Shown here: piece by piece, positions 45,845-59,607 of the stretch
Layout: each line of letters starts with the position of its first letter
Numbering within the stretch: position 1 is the stretch's first letter
NCBI RefSeq assembly: GCF_030816155.1
Contig: NZ_JAUSXR010000001.1
Location: 3,444,096 to 3,508,095 of the forward strand
From: Arthrobacter woluwensis
Lineage (GTDB): Bacteria > Actinomycetota > Actinomycetes > Actinomycetales > Micrococcaceae
Length of the DNA stretch: 64,000 bases
Reading direction: 5' to 3'
Translations under genes and position numbers: made by a program
The notes under the pieces: model-generated
Seen by the model: only the letters and a program-made list of their open reading frames with translations
What the model was told of the DNA's origin: nothing
Database searches by the model: none

Positions 45845-47237
45845 ATGAGCCTCGAGACGCTCCCCGGCACGGAGACCATCCCACCCACCGCCGAAGAGAT
45901 CGAAGCCGGACGCCGCGCCCACGAACTGGACCGCGCGCACGTCTTCCACTCTTGGTCCGCCCAGGACACTCTCAACCCCCTGACCATCCTCAAGGCCGCG
46001 GGCTCCGAGATCTGGGACGGGGAGGGCCGGCGTCTGATCGACCTCTCCAGCCAGCTGGTCAACACGAACATCGGGCATCAGCACCCCCGCGTGGTGGCCG
46101 CCATCCACGCCCAGGCCGGCAAGCTCTGCACCATCGCGCCGCAGCACGTCAACGAGGCCCGCTCCGAGGCGGCCCGTCTGGTCACCGAGCTGGCGCCGGA
46201 GGGCCTGAACCACGTGTTCTTCACCAACGGCGGAGCGGACGCCAACGAGCACGCCATCCGCATGGCGCGCCTGCACACCGGCCGTCGCAAGGTCTTCTCG
46301 GCCTACCGCAGCTACCACGGTGGCACGGAGCTGGCCGTCAACGTCACCGGCGACCCGCGCCGTTTCCCCAACGACGCCGGCGACTCGGGCGTGGTGCACT
46401 TCCTCCCCGCGTATCTCTACCGCTCCTACTTCGGCTCCACGACCGAGGCCGAGGAGACCGAGCGCGCGCTCCGGCACCTGGAGGACATGATCCTTCTGGA
46501 AGGCGCCTCGAATGTGGCCGCCGTCATCCTGGAATCCGTCCCCGGGACGGCAGGCATCTACGGGCCGCCCGCGGGGTACCTGGAGGGCGTGCGGGAGCTG
46601 ACCCGCAAGCACGGGATCGTGTTCATCGCGGATGAGGTCATGGCCGGGTTCGGCCGCACCGGCGAATGGTTCGCGATCGACCGCTGGGGCATCACCCCGG
46701 ACCTCATCACCTTCGCCAAGGGCGTCAACTCGGGCTATGTTCCGCTCGGTGGCGTGATCATCTCCGACGAGGTCTTCGACACCTTCCTCCAGCGTGTCTA
46801 CCCGGGCGGTCTGACGTATTCCGGTCACCCCCTCGCCTGCGCTGCGGCCGTGGCGACCATCGAGACCATGCGGGAAGAGGGCATGGTGGAGAACGCCGCG
46901 TCGCCTGGGTGAGGGCATCATCGGCCCGGCACTGGAGGCGTTCAAGGAGAAGCACCCGAGCGTGGGCGACGTCCGTGGCTCCGGAGTCTTCTGGGCGATC
47001 GAGCTGGTGTGGGACCGCGAGACCCGCGAGCCGCTGGCGGCGTACGGCGGGTCCAGCCCCGAGATGAACGCCGTGATCGCGGAGATCAAGGCCGGGGGCG
47101 TGCTGCCGTTCGCCAACTTCAACCGCATCCACGTGGTGCCCGCCCTCAACATCCCGGACGAGCAGCTGCGGGAGGCGCTCGCCGTCATCGACCGCGCGCT
47201 GGACGTCGCCGACGCCGCGGTGGCCGCCCGGGCCTGA
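45845..47237 (+). pseudogene. Class III omega-aminotransferase, frameshifted
   Basis: PLP enzyme resembling beta-alanine/GABA-pyruvate aminotransferases. First part has SSQLVNTNIGHQHPRVVAAI, the PLP region SAYRSYHGGTELAVNVTG, FIADEVMAGFGRTGEW and the Schiff-base lysine in TFAKGVNSGYVPLGG. At 46901 an extra T moves the frame; 46912 is then a stop. The rest (LGEGIIGPALEAFKEKHPSV, GDVRGSGVFWAIELV to AAVAARA) is in the next frame. Joined, about 463 residues, family length. All known catalytic residues lie before the shift, but the lost C-terminal domain is normally required. Confidence 0.88.
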
Positions 47238-47342
47238 CCGTCGGGCCTCCCACGCGCTGCCGGGCCGGCTGAGTAGGCTGGAGCCGAACGTTCGACGGCG
47301 CGTGGGAGCCGATGTGGCCCCCGACGGGAAGGGATGGACCGC

Positions 47343-47936
47343 ATGAGGATTCTGCTGGTGGGCGCCGGTGGGCACGTGGGACGGGCTGCTCTGGAGGCGC
47401 TCCAGGACCGGCACGAGGTGCTGCAGGCGTCCCGGAAGGGCGACATCCCCGTGGATCTGCGGGACGAGTCGTCCATCCTGGCGATGTATGAGAAGGCCGG
47501 AACGGTGGACGCCGTGATCTGCTGCACGGGCTCGGTGCCGTTCAAGCCTCTGGGGGAGCTCTCGGCCGAGGACTTCCGGTCAGGCTTCGAGGACAAGGTG
47601 CTCGGGCAGGTCAACGTGGTCCGTCTGGGCATGGACCTGGTGGCCGACCGCGGTTCCTTCACCCTCACGAGCGGCGTCCTGGCCCGCGAGGCGATCCTCA
47701 CGGGCGCTGCGGCGTCCCTCGCCAATGGCGCCCTGGAATCGTTCGTCCTGGCGGCCGCCCCGGAGCTGCCCCGTGGTCTCCGTATCAACGCGGTGAGCCC
47801 AAGCGTCCTGGAAGACGCGCCGGGGTACTTCGACTCCTTCCCCGGCTTCACCCGGATCCCGTCCGACGTACTGGGTCAGGCGTATGTGAAGTCGGTGGAG
47901 GGAATTCAGACGGGGCAGGTGTACGAACTCGGCTGA
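47343..47936 (+). CDS. Short-chain dehydrogenase-like protein
   Basis: 197 residues. Rossmann loop VGAGGHVGRAALEAL, VDAVICCTG and the SFTLTSGVLAREAILTGAAASLANGALESFV helix, in which the usual catalytic Tyr-x-x-x-Lys is absent. A known SDR subgroup of this length (YuxG/atypical) lacks it too. ATG 47343 has GGGAAGGG ten bases upstream. The last 89 bp overlap the converging DnaE2-like gene. Confidence 0.85.
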   Translation: MRILLVGAGGHVGRAALEALQDRHEVLQASRKGDIPVDLRDESSILAMYEKAGTVDAVICCTGSVPFKPLGELSAEDFRSGFEDKVLGQVNVVRLGMDLVADRGSFTLTSGVLAREAILTGAAASLANGALESFVLAAAPELPRGLRINAVSPSVLEDAPGYFDSFPGFTRIPSDVLGQAYVKSVEGIQTGQVYELG

Positions 47937-50604
47937 GCCGGGGAGCGCCGACGACGGCGGCAAGGCCGGCGGGCATCCCGCCGGCGGCCTCCGCGCCAGC
48001 CTCTGAGTCCGCCGCCTCTGGGTCCGCTGCTGCGTCATCGTACGAGTCGGTCTCCGGGGCGCCCTCGACGGGCGATCCGGTGACGAGCCCTTCGCCGTCG
48101 TGGACCTCGAGGCTGTCTCCCAGGGGGAGCGTCAGCTGACCGAGGACCCCGACGCGGGGGCCGCCGGCCGGGCGATGCGCGAGCTCCTGCAGGTTCCGGA
48201 CCAGTGCTGCGCGCGCCTCCTGGCCGCCCCCGGGTCCGCACAGGGAATCGAGTGCCCCGGCCTCGGCGAGCTTCCTGACGGTCGCGCGGGAGACGGCGGC
48301 CCGGGTGAACAGCTCGTCCACCGAGTGGTACGGGCGCCCGGCCACCAGGCGTTTCCGCTCGGCAGCCGACAGCCCCGGCACATCGCGCAGTCCCGGGCGG
48401 AGCCCCACGCTCCGGGAGCTTCCCTGAGTGCCGGGCTTTTCATAAGGCCCGGGCTTTTCTGGAGTGCCAGGCCTTTCATGAGCCCTGGGCTTTTCAGGAG
48501 TGCCAGGCCCTTCATGGTTCGCGGCGTCGTCGTCGGGCGTCTCCCGGTGATCCTCGGCTTCACATTCTTCAGCGCTCCGATTCACGTCGAGCGGCAGCAC
48601 CGGGATGCCCAGGTTCCTGGCCTCCGCCCGGAGCACGTTCTGCGGGGCCGGGACCGCCGGGGAGTCCCAGCACGCCGCGATGAACTCCGCCGGATGATGC
48701 GATCTGAGCCAGGTCACGTGGCGTGCCGCCAGGACGTCCGCCGGATCGGTGGGAGCGAACGGGCTCTGCTCGGATCCGAGCAACGCCAGACTCTCCTCCG
48801 AGGGTTCCGCCTCCCCGGGGGTGAGGCCCGCCGTCGTCTCCTGGCCCTGAATCCTCCGGAGCGTCCGGGCGATGACGGTCTGCGCCGCCGATTCCCGCAG
48901 TGTGACACGGAGGAATCCCCAGTGGCCCAGATCCCCGGGGGCGTACTGGCTGAGGGGCAGCCCCGCACCACCCGGTTGCGTGGGGATGCGATGCAGGAGC
49001 GACGTGTCTCCGAGGAGCACCCCGGAACTCCGTCGGGAGAGGCCACCGGGCAAGCTGCCGGAGGGATCGGAAACCTCTATGAGAGCCCCCTCTCCTCCGG
49101 CACGTGGGGAGGCCTCAAGTCCCGTGTCCGCAGCAGGGGCCGTCCCGAGGAGGCACACGCGGTCCTTGCCGAATCGCCGGGCGAGCGCCCGGTGCACCTC
49201 GCGCAGTCCACCCGCTTCGAGGTCCAGCTCGAGTGGCGGGAACACGTCGGACTCCGCTCCATCGGGGGCATCTGCTCCATCGGGGGCGGCTGCGCTCGCG
49301 GACGTGGGCGAACCGCTCTGCGGGGCGAGGCCGAGCGGGCTGACGGAGGAGATGCCCAGGAAATAGGCGACCGCGCTCGCCGTCGCCCAGCTTCGTCCGC
49401 TCACTCGGATGCCGAGGCCTCTGATGGTCGCCGTGACTTCAGCCGCTGCCAGGTAGAACGAAGCGGCTCCGCGGGTTTCGATGACGTCCAGCTCCCGGGC
49501 GACGCGTTCGCGCAGTTCCAGTCCGTCCGCCGCGGGCAGACCCGACGCGTCGCGTTCCAGAGCGATGTGGCAGCGTTCGGCGAGTTCGGCCTGAGGAGTC
49601 ATCGTCAGACCGAGGACCGTGGCGTCAGGAAGGAGATCCGTCCCCCAGCCGAGGTCCGTGACCGGATCCAGCCGACAGCTTTCCGTGAGGCGTCGCGTGT
49701 CCTCGAGGAGCTGCTCGAGGTCCTTCACTCGCAGGTCGGCTGCGTGGCAGATCCCGCGAGCTGTCTGCTCCATCTCGCGCATGTTCTTGAGGAAGGCCTG
49801 AGATCCTGCGGGCCGACGGAGGTCCCGACCGGCAGGCGCCAGTGCCAGGCGAGGGGAGGAAGACGCGGAGGAGGCCGGGCTTTCTCGCGTGGGGCTTTCC
49901 TGAACAGGCCTTTCTTGCGGTGCAGGAACGGGCGAGCTCAGGTGGCGAACCGCGTTGCTCAGGATCGCAGGGATGTGGTGCTCCCTGGCGAGTTTGAGCA
50001 TGCGAGCGGCGTGGCCGGTGGTGAAGGTGGAGCCCGGGTCCGCGTGGTGGCTGACCACTTCCGCGGCGACCGTCCCGGTGGGCATGGCTGCGAGCCACTC
50101 TTTGAAAAGGGTCCGGGGCCGCAGATAGCGAGGTCCCTGCATGGCCAGCCCGATGTCCGATTCGGGGCCCAGCAACACGGTCAGCAGAGGGAGCCCGCTG
50201 CCGGGGTCCACGGCGCGGGCGGCCAGTTCCTGGCGGGTCACTCCCGTAGGAAGGGTGACACCCGCACGTCCAGCGGTGTGGACGTGAGCGTCGGCGACCA
50301 GCCGGCAAAGTGCTCTGTACCCCTCGCCCCCGCCGTGCGCCAGGACCACCACCCTTCCCGAGACACGCCCCCGAGCCCGCCCGTCGTCCGGTTCGAGCAC
50401 GGCAAGGTTCACCCCGAGGAGAGGCGCCAGCCCGTGGGTGCGGCAGGCGACGACGTGGTCGACCGCGCCGTACAACCCGTCATGGTCGGTGCAGGCGAGC
50501 GCCGTCGCACCCTGCATGGCCGCGGCCGCCGCCAGCTCGGCGGGGGCTGCGGTGCCGTGCCCAGGTGAGAACGTGGTGGTGACGTGCAGATGGGTGAAGC
50601 TCAT
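47848..50604 (-). CDS. DnaE2/ImuC-like protein with degenerate polymerase active site
   Basis: 918 residues. Residues 1-220 are a PHP domain (HLH at 5-7, ACTDHDG at 38-43). Residues 400-420 (GRSWATASAVAYFLGISSV) match the DnaE loop normally reading RGSAxxS, and 455-462 (FPPLELDL) replace the catalytic PPDIDxDxE block, so the two catalytic aspartates are not preserved. At 565-570 LRVTLR stands where K-x-D-LLGL carries the third aspartate. About 250 residues of fingers/thumb are then missing; the C-terminal region (HHPAEFIAACWDSP, GLRPGLRDVPGLS, VRKLAEAGALDSL) is kept. Residues 695-730 are a PGTPEKP-repeat linker. Probably non-catalytic, perhaps structural in DNA damage tolerance. The last 30 residues, over the SDR gene, look non-native. 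Confidence 0.8.
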   Translation of the reverse strand: MSFTHLHVTTTFSPGHGTAAPAELAAAAAMQGATALACTDHDGLYGAVDHVVACRTHGLAPLLGVNLAVLEPDDGRARGRVSGRVVVLAHGGGEGYRALCRLVADAHVHTAGRAGVTLPTGVTRQELAARAVDPGSGLPLLTVLLGPESDIGLAMQGPRYLRPRTLFKEWLAAMPTGTVAAEVVSHHADPGSTFTTGHAARMLKLAREHHIPAILSNAVRHLSSPVPAPQERPVQESPTRESPASSASSSPRLALAPAGRDLRRPAGSQAFLKNMREMEQTARGICHAADLRVKDLEQLLEDTRRLTESCRLDPVTDLGWGTDLLPDATVLGLTMTPQAELAERCHIALERDASGLPAADGLELRERVARELDVIETRGAASFYLAAAEVTATIRGLGIRVSGRSWATASAVAYFLGISSVSPLGLAPQSGSPTSASAAAPDGADAPDGAESDVFPPLELDLEAGGLREVHRALARRFGKDRVCLLGTAPAADTGLEASPRAGGEGALIEVSDPSGSLPGGLSRRSSGVLLGDTSLLHRIPTQPGGAGLPLSQYAPGDLGHWGFLRVTLRESAAQTVIARTLRRIQGQETTAGLTPGEAEPSEESLALLGSEQSPFAPTDPADVLAARHVTWLRSHHPAEFIAACWDSPAVPAPQNVLRAEARNLGIPVLPLDVNRSAEECEAEDHRETPDDDAANHEGPGTPEKPRAHERPGTPEKPGPYEKPGTQGSSRSVGLRPGLRDVPGLSAAERKRLVAGRPYHSVDELFTRAAVSRATVRKLAEAGALDSLCGPGGGQEARAALVRNLQELAHRPAGGPRVGVLGQLTLPLGDSLEVHDGEGLVTGSPVEGAPETDSYDDAAADPEAADSEAGAEAAGGMPAGLAAVVGAPRLSRVRTPAPSEFPPPTSHTPDPVRRTGSG

Positions 50605-50627
50605 GGCTGGTGAGGTCGGCCCGTGAT

Positions 50628-51005
50628 TCAGACCGTCTGCGTGAAGTCCGCGTAAAGGACGTTGCCCGGCTGGGCGCCGAGATCAGCGGCGTCATTGCGG
50701 TCCAGCAGCGGCGCATCATGGACCTTGATCAGACGCCACTGGTCCGGCTCGGTGTAGTGGGCGAGATCCAGGGTCATCTCCTGCCCGTTCAGATCCCGCA
50801 CCAGCTGGACGCGCCAGATCTCGTAATCCACCAGATCTCCGCTGTGGCCACAGCCCGCCCTGCTGTCCTCGGCCCACCGGGCCTTGCGGGTGTACCAACG
50901 GCTGGGGATCTGGCAGACGCGGTACTCGCGCCCTTCGTAGGACACGAATGCCGGAATGTTCCCCGTGGAGCAAATGACGTTCAGGCGCTGGGTGAAGGAG
51001 CCCAT
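50628..51005 (-). CDS. DUF6504-like protein
   Basis: 125 residues. Conserved-looking segments: IPAFVSYEGREYRVCQIPSRWY, YEIWRVQLVRDLNGQEMTLDLAH and WRLIKVHDAPLL. This resembles the small DUF6504 proteins often encoded between imuB and dnaE2 in Actinobacteria. ATG after GGAGGT; 23 nt before the DnaE2-like start, so probably co-transcribed with it. No imuA or imuB precedes it. Confidence 0.65.
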   Translation of the reverse strand: MGSFTQRLNVICSTGNIPAFVSYEGREYRVCQIPSRWYTRKARWAEDSRAGCGHSGDLVDYEIWRVQLVRDLNGQEMTLDLAHYTEPDQWRLIKVHDAPLLDRNDAADLGAQPGNVLYADFTQTV

Positions 51006-51152
51006 GGTGTACCTCCGTGGTGGACCGGGACGGACGATGCGCCCTGGCCCCAGAGGCGCATCTTCGAATGTATGTTCGAATGATTTCAGTCTACGCCAGG
51101 CCCACTGACATTAATTCCCGCCCCGCGAATCCCCGAGCGCCGCGGGTGCTTC

Positions 51153-51932
51153 TCAGCCGATCTTGAAGCCGCCGTTGCTGTGCAGCAGTTGTCCATTGAT
51201 CCAGGAACCCGCGTCGGAGAACAGGAATCGCACCAGGTTCGCCGTGTCCTGGGCTGTCCCGAGCCGTCCGGCCGCGGTCTCCCTCAGGCACCACGCTCGC
51301 ACCTCGTCACTCATCCAGCCGGTGTCCACGGGGCCTGGATTGATCACGTTCGCGCGCACTCCGCGGTCCGCCAGCTCGGTGGCCGCCGCGATCACGATGC
51401 GGTCCAGGGCGCCTTTGCTGGCCCCGTAGGGGAGGTTGTAGGCCACGTGATCACTCGTCAGCGCGACGATCCGGGCTTGCGTCCGCCCAAGGGTCTCGAC
51501 CACCGGCAGCCGGTCGGCGAACGCTTTGATGAGAAGCCAGCTCGCCCGGGCATTGACCGCGAAGTGGCGGTCCCAGCTCTCCAGGCCGGTGTCCAGAAGG
51601 GCGCTTTCCACCGACTCGCAATGGGACAGGACCAGCCCCGTCAGAGGTCCGAGCCGATCCGTGGCATCCCGGATGAGAATCGCCGGCACCTCCGGGTCGC
51701 TGAGGTCCCCGGGAAGCAGCTCGACGGCGGCGCCCAGCGCGCGGCACTCGTCCGCGACAGCGGCCGGGGCGTCGGCGTCGGCCTCCAGTCCGAGGCGCTC
51801 GTCGTAGGGGGTCCAGTAGTTGAGGGCCAGGTCCCACCCTTCCTCAGCCAGGGCCACGGCAAGAGCGGCGCCGATCGATTGCCGTCGCCCGACGCCGGTG
51901 ATCAGGGCGAGGGGGCGCTGTTCACTGTTCAT
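51153..51932 (-). CDS. SDR-family oxidoreductase
   Basis: 259 residues. TGVGRRQSIGAALAVALAEEG cofactor loop, NARASWLLIKAFADRL, catalytic Tyr/Lys in LPYGASKGALDRIV and the ending INGQLLHSNGGFKIG typical of FabG-like proteins. The catalytic serine is in VALTSDHVAYNL. Substrate not predictable. Confidence 0.9.
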   Translation of the reverse strand: MNSEQRPLALITGVGRRQSIGAALAVALAEEGWDLALNYWTPYDERLGLEADADAPAAVADECRALGAAVELLPGDLSDPEVPAILIRDATDRLGPLTGLVLSHCESVESALLDTGLESWDRHFAVNARASWLLIKAFADRLPVVETLGRTQARIVALTSDHVAYNLPYGASKGALDRIVIAAATELADRGVRANVINPGPVDTGWMSDEVRAWCLRETAAGRLGTAQDTANLVRFLFSDAGSWINGQLLHSNGGFKIG

Positions 51933-52050
51933 GCACCGACTCTAGGGTCCGCTTCGCCGGCTGACCACCCGGGCGGGCCGGCCGTGACGGTCGATGGCGA
52001 CGCGCCCCTTCGGCGGCCGGAACGACCCTGGGAGCGAGGGTCCTCCGCGG

Positions 52051-52476
52051 TCAGGAGGAAGGTGGCAGCAAGGAGCGGATCAGTTCTTCGACGCGTGCCC
52101 GGATCTCCTCGCGGATCGGCCTGACCGCCTCCGCCCCCTGTCCGGCCGGGTCCTCCAGGACCCAGTCCTCGTAGCGTTTGCCGGGGTAGAAGGGGCAGCT
52201 GTCGCCACAGCCCATGGTGACGACGACATCGGATTCCCTGACGGCTTCAGTGGTGAGCACCTTCGGCACCTCCGCCGACACGTCGATTCCCACCTCGGAC
52301 ATGACTTCGACGACGGCGGGGTTGACCGCGTCTGCAGGCTGGGAGCCGGCGGAGCGCACCTCGACGGCGCCGCCGGAGAGATGCGTGAGGAAGGCCGCGG
52401 CCATCTGGGAACGGCCGGCGTTGTGAACGCAGACGAAGAGCACGGAGGGCCGGGAGGCGCTCGCTGGAGAGGTCAT
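52051..52476 (-). CDS. arsC: Arsenate reductase, low-molecular-weight phosphatase type
   Basis: Reduces arsenate to arsenite; 141 residues. P-loop CVHNAGRS (CX5R, Cys16), MGCGDSCPFYPGKRY with the second and third redox cysteines near residue 90, and a C-terminal DPAGQGAEAVRPIREEI. Contains both cysteines needed for the thioredoxin or mycothiol cascade. No ars efflux gene or ArsR adjoins it. Confidence 0.92.
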   Translation of the reverse strand: MTSPASASRPSVLFVCVHNAGRSQMAAAFLTHLSGGAVEVRSAGSQPADAVNPAVVEVMSEVGIDVSAEVPKVLTTEAVRESDVVVTMGCGDSCPFYPGKRYEDWVLEDPAGQGAEAVRPIREEIRARVEELIRSLLPPSS

Positions 52477-52548
52477 GGCAGGAGTCCTAGGGTTTCAGGG
52501 GAATTCGGGAGGGAGATCCAGGGAGAAGAGGGTCGAGAGCTCCACTGT

Positions 52549-52651
52549 CTCAGAACAGCGAATACCTGAGTGAGGTGAACTCTTCAGAACAGAGTGACCA
52601 GCTCAGACCAGTGGCCGTCTCAAAACAGTGACCGCCTCAAAACAGTGATCC
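52549..52651. repeat. About six 17-bp direct repeats of CTCAAAACAGTGACC type
   Basis: Units begin at 52549, (52566, weak), 52583, 52602, 52619 and 52636; the last two are nearly identical, the first ones degenerate. Period 17 bp with one 19-bp step. The array lies between the arsC and SRAP genes and its last unit covers the SRAP stop codon. Confidence 0.75.
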
Positions 52652-53389
52652 CGACTCCTTGAGCAGGGCGGGGGAGTTGTTGCGGACATTGCCGACCGCC
52701 GGATCCGCGCGGTCCAGGACCCACTGTGAGGCTTGCTCGTGGCCCCTGGCGCGGACGGCTTCGAGCAATCCCGCGCCGTCCTGTTCGGCGGGATTCAACC
52801 ATTCGGCCAGAGAATCCCGGCTCAGCGCGAGAGGCAGGCGGTCATGCAGCCTCCCGAGCTCCGCCAGCACGGGAACTTCGTGGTCGGGCGCGGGGGCTGC
52901 CATGGTCAGAATCGACGTGGAGAGCAGCCAGGCATCGGGAGCCCCCTCCTCCTTACTCACATCCCGCCACCATTCATAGAGCCCAGCGAAGGCGAGCAGG
53001 CTCCCGTCCGCCGGGTGGACGTAGAAGGGCTGCTTCGTGGATCCCGATCCCTTCAGCCATTCGAAATACCCTTCGGCGGGTACTGCGCACCGGCGGGCCT
53101 TAAGAGCCGAACGGAAGGTCGGCTTCTCGGCGGCCGTTTCGCTCCGCGCATTGAAGGACCGGACCCCGACGGATTCGTCCTTGGCCCAGCGGGGCACGAG
53201 CCCCCAATGCGCGATGTGTATCCGGCGATGAAGTTCACCGTCGACCAACCGCTCCAGCACGATGGGCACGTCACTGGTGGGCGGGATGTTCCACGATGGG
53301 GGAAGAACCCGCTCTTCTGCGAAATGATCGGCTTCGAACTCCGCAGCGAGATCCTCCGCGCTCTGGGCCATGACATAGCGTCCGCACAT
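52637..53389 (-). CDS. SRAP-domain DNA-protein crosslink shield (YedK/HMCES-like)
   Basis: Covalently caps abasic sites in single-stranded DNA through the N-terminal cysteine. 250 residues; MCGRYVMAQ start (Cys2), SFNARSETAAEKPTFRSAL, CAVPAEGYFEW with the conserved Glu, and PVLAELGRLHDRLPLAL with the conserved His. All hallmark residues present. Confidence 0.94.
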   Translation of the reverse strand: MCGRYVMAQSAEDLAAEFEADHFAEERVLPPSWNIPPTSDVPIVLERLVDGELHRRIHIAHWGLVPRWAKDESVGVRSFNARSETAAEKPTFRSALKARRCAVPAEGYFEWLKGSGSTKQPFYVHPADGSLLAFAGLYEWWRDVSKEEGAPDAWLLSTSILTMAAPAPDHEVPVLAELGRLHDRLPLALSRDSLAEWLNPAEQDGAGLLEAVRARGHEQASQWVLDRADPAVGNVRNNSPALLKESGSLF

Positions 53390-53491
53390 GTGCCCAGCAT
53401 AGGTCTGTCACCGGAGGAGCCGTGCTGGTCGACTCCTTCATGTGGACAGACTTGGTGCCGGCCGGCTGACAAGCACCGCAGCGCCCTCGAT

Positions 53492-53520
53492 TTGTGCTCG
53501 ATCCCGTGGATGTGTAGAGT
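53492..53520 (+). promoter_or_regulatory. rrn promoter P1
   Basis: TTGTGC, 17 nt, TAGAGT. The second rrn leader near the right edge has TTGCGG, 17 nt, TAGAGT at the same place; identity between the two starts inside the spacer at TGTG. Confidence 0.65.
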
Positions 53521-53768
53521 AGATCGGGTTGCCGGGCCGGTTGTGCTGGTTCTGGTGGCGGTCTTCGATTCTCATTCCTTTGATTTCATTCACCATTTTC
53601 GGGTGCTTTTTTGTGGTGCCCGGGGTGTTTGTTTTTGTGAATTCGAATTCTGGTTGGATGGTTTATCCGGCCGGGGAGCGGATTTGCGAAAGGGAAAGCG
53701 GATGGGTTAGGATTGAAGGGTTGCGGCGGGAAAGCCTGGAGGAATTGCTCCGGTGAGTATCGCAGAGC
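53511..53768 (+). repeat. rrn promoter/leader repeat, copy 1
   Basis: 258 bp identical to 63743-64000 as far as I can see. AT-rich in part, includes the P1 -10 and P2. No gene; an ORF of 75 codons in it has no coding character. Confidence 0.95.
53684..53713 (+). promoter_or_regulatory. rrn promoter P2
   Basis: TTGCGA, 18 nt, TAGGAT, about 170 nt upstream of 16S. Typical actinobacterial rrn arrangement of tandem promoters. Confidence 0.6.
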
Positions 53769-53774
53769 AGTCTG

Positions 53775-53798
53775 TTGTTTGAGAACTCAATAGTGTGT
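53775..53798 (+). promoter_or_regulatory. rrn leader antitermination/processing element
   Basis: TTGTTTGAGAACT followed by CAATAGTG. The same 13-base core recurs in the 16S-23S spacer (55839-55851), where it is followed by GCATAGTGG. boxA-like elements in these two positions are standard. Confidence 0.6.
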
Positions 53799-53884
53799 CA
53801 TGTTTTTTTGATACCAATGTTTTTTTGGTAATCACTGATTCGCCGCCCCTGTGGTGGATTGGTGTTTGCTGGGTTTTGAATTTC

Positions 53885-59075
<5,191 letters not shown>

Positions 59076-59307
59076 ACACACCACACCCCACCCGGGTGTG
59101 GATCAAAAAAACTGTGCTACGCGTCCACCATGCGGTCCCCAAACAACAAACCCACCAGGTTTGACACGAGGGAACCACCACAACTAAATAAGCAACACCA
59201 CCACCCCGCCACAACTGGGGAACCAATGGATCGGTGTTGCGTGTCACGGAAACGATCCAGTGACCCTTACAAACCAACCCCCACCCACGGGCGGGGTGTT
59301 TGAAAGA

Positions 59308-59425
59308 GTTACGGCGGTCATAGCGTGGGGGAAACGCCCGGTCCCATTCCGAACCCGGAAGCTAAGACCCACAGCGCCGATGGTACTGCACTCGCGAGGG
59401 TGTGGGAGAGTAGGACACCGCCGGA
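59308..59425 (+). rRNA. 5S ribosomal RNA
   Basis: About 118 nt. GTTACGGCGGTCATAGCG start, CCATTCCGAACCCGGAAGCT core and GAGAGTAGGACACCGCC end; the terminal CGGCGGT/ACCGCCG stem is intact. The 230-nt spacer between 23S and 5S shows no other gene. Confidence 0.95.
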
Positions 59426-59441
59426 CACAACCACACAGGGA

Positions 59442-59469
59442 CGGCCCCGAGCAACGACGCTCGGGGCCG
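59442..59469 (+). terminator. rrn operon terminator
   Basis: 11-bp stem CGGCCCCGAGC with GCTCGGGGCCG, loop AACGAC, followed by CTCGTCATTT. Second hairpin at 59494-59520. Confidence 0.85.
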
Positions 59470-59493
59470 CTCGTCATTTAACCACCCACCACC

Positions 59494-59520
59494 AACAGCC
59501 CCCACACACAGGGGGCTGTT
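59494..59520. terminator. Second hairpin after the rrn operon
   Basis: 10-bp stem AACAGCCCCC with GGGGGCTGTT around ACACACA. It may back up the first terminator or end the converging phosphotransferase transcript. Confidence 0.7.
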
Positions 59521-59607
59521 CATGTTTAAGGCACAAAAGACCACAGCGACCATCCCCCACTGCCGCCACCACCAGGAACCAGACTCGCCCGAACCACCCT
59601 GAGGCCG

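Noticed and set aside
53529-53756. 75-codon ORF (MPGRLCWFWW...) present twice, also at 63761
   Set aside because: Lies in the rrn leader over promoter P2; repeated only because the leader is repeated; no coding pattern or ribosome site.
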